Source: DASWHK01 sp036398215
GTDB taxonomy: Bacteria; Acidobacteriota; UBA890
NCBI GenBank assembly: GCA_036398215.1
Contig: DASWHK010000120.1
Coordinates: forward strand, 1 to 15,437
Length of the DNA stretch: 15,437 bases
Direction of reading: 5' to 3'
The first letter of the stretch is position 1. The number at the start of each line of letters is the position of its first letter. This document shows, one piece after another, positions 13,511 to 15,437 of this stretch. The position numbers and the translations under genes were made by a program. The notes below the pieces were generated by a model that was given only the letters and a program-made list of their open reading frames with translations, did no database searches and was not told the DNA's origin.

Positions 13511-14431
13511 TCAGCGGTCACCCCAGCGGAGCTTGGTGCGCAGCACCTCGAAGTGCGAGCGCTGCGCCGTGGACAGCAGCTCGCAGCGGTTCGGACCGCG
13601 CTCCACCGTGACCACCTCGCCGGGGTAGATCGAGATGCCCTCCTGGCCGTCGAGCGTCAGCACGATGTCGAGCTCCTCGGAGAGCAGCCGGACGCCGATC
13701 CGCGCCTCGGCCGGCAGCACCAGCGGCCGGTTGGCGAGGCTGTGGGGGCTGATCGGCGAGATGACGATGGCCTCCACCTCGGGCATCACGATCGGGCCGC
13801 CGGCCGCCAATGAGTACGCGGTGGAGCCGGTCGGCGTGGCGACGATCAGCCCGTCGGCGCGGTAGCGGGACACGAACTCGCCGTCGATCTCGAGCTGCAG
13901 CTCGACGACGCGCGCCAGCGAGGTCTTGTTGACCACGGCGTCGTTCAGGACGTCGCGGGGACGGCGGCGATCCGAATCCGGCGCCGCCTCGCCCGCTTCG
14001 ACACGGGCCCGCAGCATCATCCGGCGTGAAGAGGTGTAGCGGCCCTCCATCAGGTCGTCGATCGCCCGGGCGCTCTCCTCGCGGGAGGTCGAGGTGAGGA
14101 AGCCGAGGCTGCCGTAGTTGATGCCGAGCACCGGGACGGCGGCGGCGGCGGCGCTCCGCGCCACCGACAGCAACGTCCCATCGCCGCCCAGCACGATCAC
14201 GAGGTCGACGGCGCCGGCCAGCTCGCTGCGCTCCACTGCGGTCGGTTCGCTGCGCATCATGGCGGCGGCGCTGCGGTCGCAGACCAGCTCGCACCCGTAC
14301 CCGGAGAGTTGCTCGGCGATGCGGTCGAGGGCGTCGCCGATGGCTCCCTGGCTGGCCTTGGCGGCGAGGCCGACCCGTGGGAAGCGCGTCTTCCCGGGCT
14401 CGACGTCGTTATCGCCAGGGGGCACGGGCAT
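13511..14431 (-). CDS. nadK: NAD kinase
   Basis: 306 aa from ATG (14429-14431). AGAGG touches this ATG, so the GTG two codons later (spacing 6 nt) is an equally reasonable start; the first residues are not conserved. Phosphorylates NAD+ to NADP+ using ATP or polyphosphate in the cytoplasm. Diagnostic motifs: GGDGT at 82-86 (VIVLGGDGTLLSVAR), GINYGSLGFL, the Asn-Asp of LNDAVVNKTS corresponding to the usual NE/D motif, and ATPTGSTAYSLAAGGPI near 197-212. The C-terminal beta sandwich (VLPAEARIGVRLL) is complete. It lies 43 nt after tlyA on the same strand, a pairing common in bacteria; a strong palindrome lies between the two. Confidence 0.95.
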   Translation of the reverse strand: MPVPPGDNDVEPGKTRFPRVGLAAKASQGAIGDALDRIAEQLSGYGCELVCDRSAAAMMRSEPTAVERSELAGAVDLVIVLGGDGTLLSVARSAAAAAVPVLGINYGSLGFLTSTSREESARAIDDLMEGRYTSSRRMMLRARVEAGEAAPDSDRRRPRDVLNDAVVNKTSLARVVELQLEIDGEFVSRYRADGLIVATPTGSTAYSLAAGGPIVMPEVEAIVISPISPHSLANRPLVLPAEARIGVRLLSEELDIVLTLDGQEGISIYPGEVVTVERGPNRCELLSTAQRSHFEVLRTKLRWGDR

Positions 14432-14442
14432 CCTCTTGAGCG

Positions 14443-14479
14443 CTAGGGAGGCCGTGGTGAAACTCCACGGCCTCCTAAG
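14443..14479. repeat. Palindromic repeat between tlyA and nadK (module 1, copy D)
   Basis: Perfect 11-bp arms GGAGGCCGTGG (14447-14457) and CCACGGCCTCC (14465-14475) around a 7-nt loop, extending to 15-nt arms with two mismatches. The core 14449-14466 is identical over 18 nt to part of copy C near 11093-11110. The 3' arm overlaps the TAG stop of tlyA, and on the minus strand a TAGGAGG word is buried in the stem. No T-run, so attenuation, mRNA processing or 3'-end protection are as likely as termination. Confidence 0.75.
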
Positions 14480-15278
14480 GGATATCGATCGACTGGAGCA
14501 CCTTGGCGAGGCTAGCAGGTTCGTCGCCCGCGGGTGGGCGGCCGAGATACAGGAAGCACTCCCAGTTGCCCTTGGCACCGCGGATCGGACTGGCAACGGC
14601 GTCTCGCGGCTCCCAGCCGCCGGCGACCGCCTCGTTGCCGACCTTCTCGAGCGCCGCGCGGCGGGCCCCGGCGTCGACGACGACGCCTCCCTTGCCGACG
14701 TGCTCGGGGCCGCACTCGAACTGCGGCTTCACGAGCAGCAGCGCCTCGCAGCTATCGGCGCAGCAGGCCGCGGCGGCCGGGAGCACCTTGCCAATGCCGA
14801 TGAAGGAGACGTCGATCACCAGCAGGTCGGGCCGCCGCGGCAGCGCCGCGGGAAGGTCCTTGGTGGTCAGGTTGCGGGCGTTGACGCGCTCGAGCACGAA
14901 GACGCGGTCGTTCTGGCGCAGGCGCCAGTCGAGCTGCCCGTAGCCGACGTCGACGGCGACCACCGCCGCGGCGCCCGCCTGCAGCAGGCAATCGGTGAAG
15001 CCGCCGGTCGAGGCGCCCACGTCCAGGCAGACCTTCCCCTCCACCCCGATCCCCCAGCCCTCGAGCGCCGCCTCCAGCTTCACTCCGCCGCGGCTCACGT
15101 ACTTCAAGTCTTCCCCCAGCAGCCGCAGCTTCGCCTCCGGGCTGACGTTCGCCCCCGCTTTCTCCACCTTCTGCTCGTCCACCAGGACTTTTCCCGCCAG
15201 GATCATCGCCTGCGCGCGCTCTCGCGAGCCTGCCAGGCCCCGCTCCACCAGCAATCTGTCCAGCCGCAGCTTCTTCAT
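14475..15278 (-). CDS. tlyA: TlyA family rRNA (cytidine-2'-O)-methyltransferase / S4-domain protein
   Basis: 267 aa from ATG (15276-15278), weak AAAGAA upstream. N-terminal S4 RNA-binding domain (about 3-65: LRLDRLLVERGLAGSRERAQ), YVSRGGVKLEAAL linker with Lys67, then an FtsJ/RrmJ-like methyltransferase with SAM motif I LDVGASTGGFT (85-95), VIDVSFIG near 152, LLVKPQFE near 184 and WECFLYL near 247, giving the K-D-K-E tetrad of this class. In mycobacteria TlyA methylates 16S C1409 and 23S C1920, and loss gives capreomycin resistance. Older reports call it a haemolysin; the methyltransferase role is better supported. Probably cotranscribed with nadK. Confidence 0.94.
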   Translation of the reverse strand: MKKLRLDRLLVERGLAGSRERAQAMILAGKVLVDEQKVEKAGANVSPEAKLRLLGEDLKYVSRGGVKLEAALEGWGIGVEGKVCLDVGASTGGFTDCLLQAGAAAVVAVDVGYGQLDWRLRQNDRVFVLERVNARNLTTKDLPAALPRRPDLLVIDVSFIGIGKVLPAAAACCADSCEALLLVKPQFECGPEHVGKGGVVVDAGARRAALEKVGNEAVAGGWEPRDAVASPIRGAKGNWECFLYLGRPPAGDEPASLAKVLQSIDIP

Positions 15279-15294
15279 TTCTTTTTTTGTGTGC

Positions 15295-15437
15295 TCAACG
15301 GCGCGCGGCGCACATCCCGCTGTGCAATCCGTAGAAACCTTCCGCGATTGCTCGACTTAGAGACTCGACTTTCTTCTTTTCCACACCGTTTTTCACATCC
15401 GTGTTGAAAACCCGTCGCTCCATTCTGTCACTCTCGC
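15295..15437 (-). CDS. Short open frame, possibly partial or not coding
   Basis: From an ATG at 15421-15423 it encodes 42 residues (starts MERRVFNTDVKNGVEKKK, ends GMCAARR) before a TGA at 15295-15297. The frame is open through the right window edge, so it may be the end of a longer gene. Only about 60% of third positions are G/C, against nearly all in the neighbouring genes, and it matches no family I recognise. It could equally be non-coding leader sequence for tlyA. Confidence 0.25.
   Translation of the reverse strand, partial: ESDRMERRVFNTDVKNGVEKKKVESLSRAIAEGFYGLHSGMCAARR
15377..15410. other. Cluster of DnaA-box-like 9-mers in a lower-GC stretch
   Basis: TTTTCCACA (15377-15385) and TTTTTCACA (15389-15397) both satisfy TTWTNCACA. 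The reverse strand of 15402-15410 reads TTTTCAACA, one change away. TTTTCA/TGAAAA (15390-15395 with 15405-15410) is also an inverted repeat. Such words occur by chance in AT-rich DNA, and the window ends 27 nt later. Confidence 0.25.

Noticed and set aside
1..15437. tRNA, rRNA, CRISPR array, phage or toxin-antitoxin genes.
   Set aside because: No cloverleaf, rRNA-like stretch, regular spaced repeats, integrase, transposase or toxin-antitoxin pair was seen on either strand.

Overview
GC-rich chromosomal window (third codon positions are overwhelmingly G or C) from a diderm bacterium. The diderm evidence is an AMIN-domain septal-type amidase with a signal peptide, a lytic transglycosylase and an outer-membrane-style lipoprotein beta-propeller. 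The gene mix and the families of intergenic repeats would suit an Acidobacteriota (Thermoanaerobaculia-like), Myxococcota or related environmental lineage. That placement is inference and cannot be settled from this sequence. Nearly all coding sequence is housekeeping or central metabolism; no phage, transposase, CRISPR array, tRNA or rRNA was seen.

Layout, left to right. (1) 1-2408, plus strand: cell-wall genes, a DUF4124/SLT lytic transglycosylase cut by the left edge, then a TPR-AMIN-Amidase_3 N-acetylmuramoyl-L-alanine amidase with its own likely promoter. (2) 2519-2863, minus strand: a small 6-pyruvoyl-tetrahydropterin-synthase homologue lacking the usual catalytic Cys, divergent from (3) 3011-4290, plus strand: pgsA and a DUF502 membrane protein sharing a TGATG stop/start. 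(4) 4351-8343, minus strand: four genes, each overlapping the next by 4 nt (PHP phosphoesterase, dcd, pepA, DHH phosphoesterase), which look like a nucleotide and peptide salvage operon. (5) 8466-10991, plus strand: acyl-CoA dehydrogenase, meaB and methylmalonyl-CoA epimerase, a propionyl/methylmalonyl-CoA branch of acyl-CoA catabolism. (6) 10992-11290: a gene-free block built of repeats and hairpins. (7) 11291-12463, minus strand: a PQQ-like propeller lipoprotein, divergent from larE (12621-13472, plus). (8) 13511-15278, minus strand: tlyA followed by nadK, separated by a long palindrome. (9) 15279-15437: a lower-GC stretch at the right edge with a short open frame and DnaA-box-like words.

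The most unusual signal is not a protein but a set of dispersed, modular intergenic repeats. Module 1 has an AGGCCGTGGTGAAACTCC core followed by GATGGGTCTGG (four sites). Module 2 is GAGAAATGCGGGC(TAG) (five sites). Copies sit directly on the TAG stop codons of three minus-strand genes, bound a 177-bp inverted-repeat element, and form an ungapped 66-bp direct repeat on both sides of the propeller gene, whose probable start codon lies inside one copy. This looks like a REP/MITE-like non-autonomous repeat family shaping gene ends in this genome.
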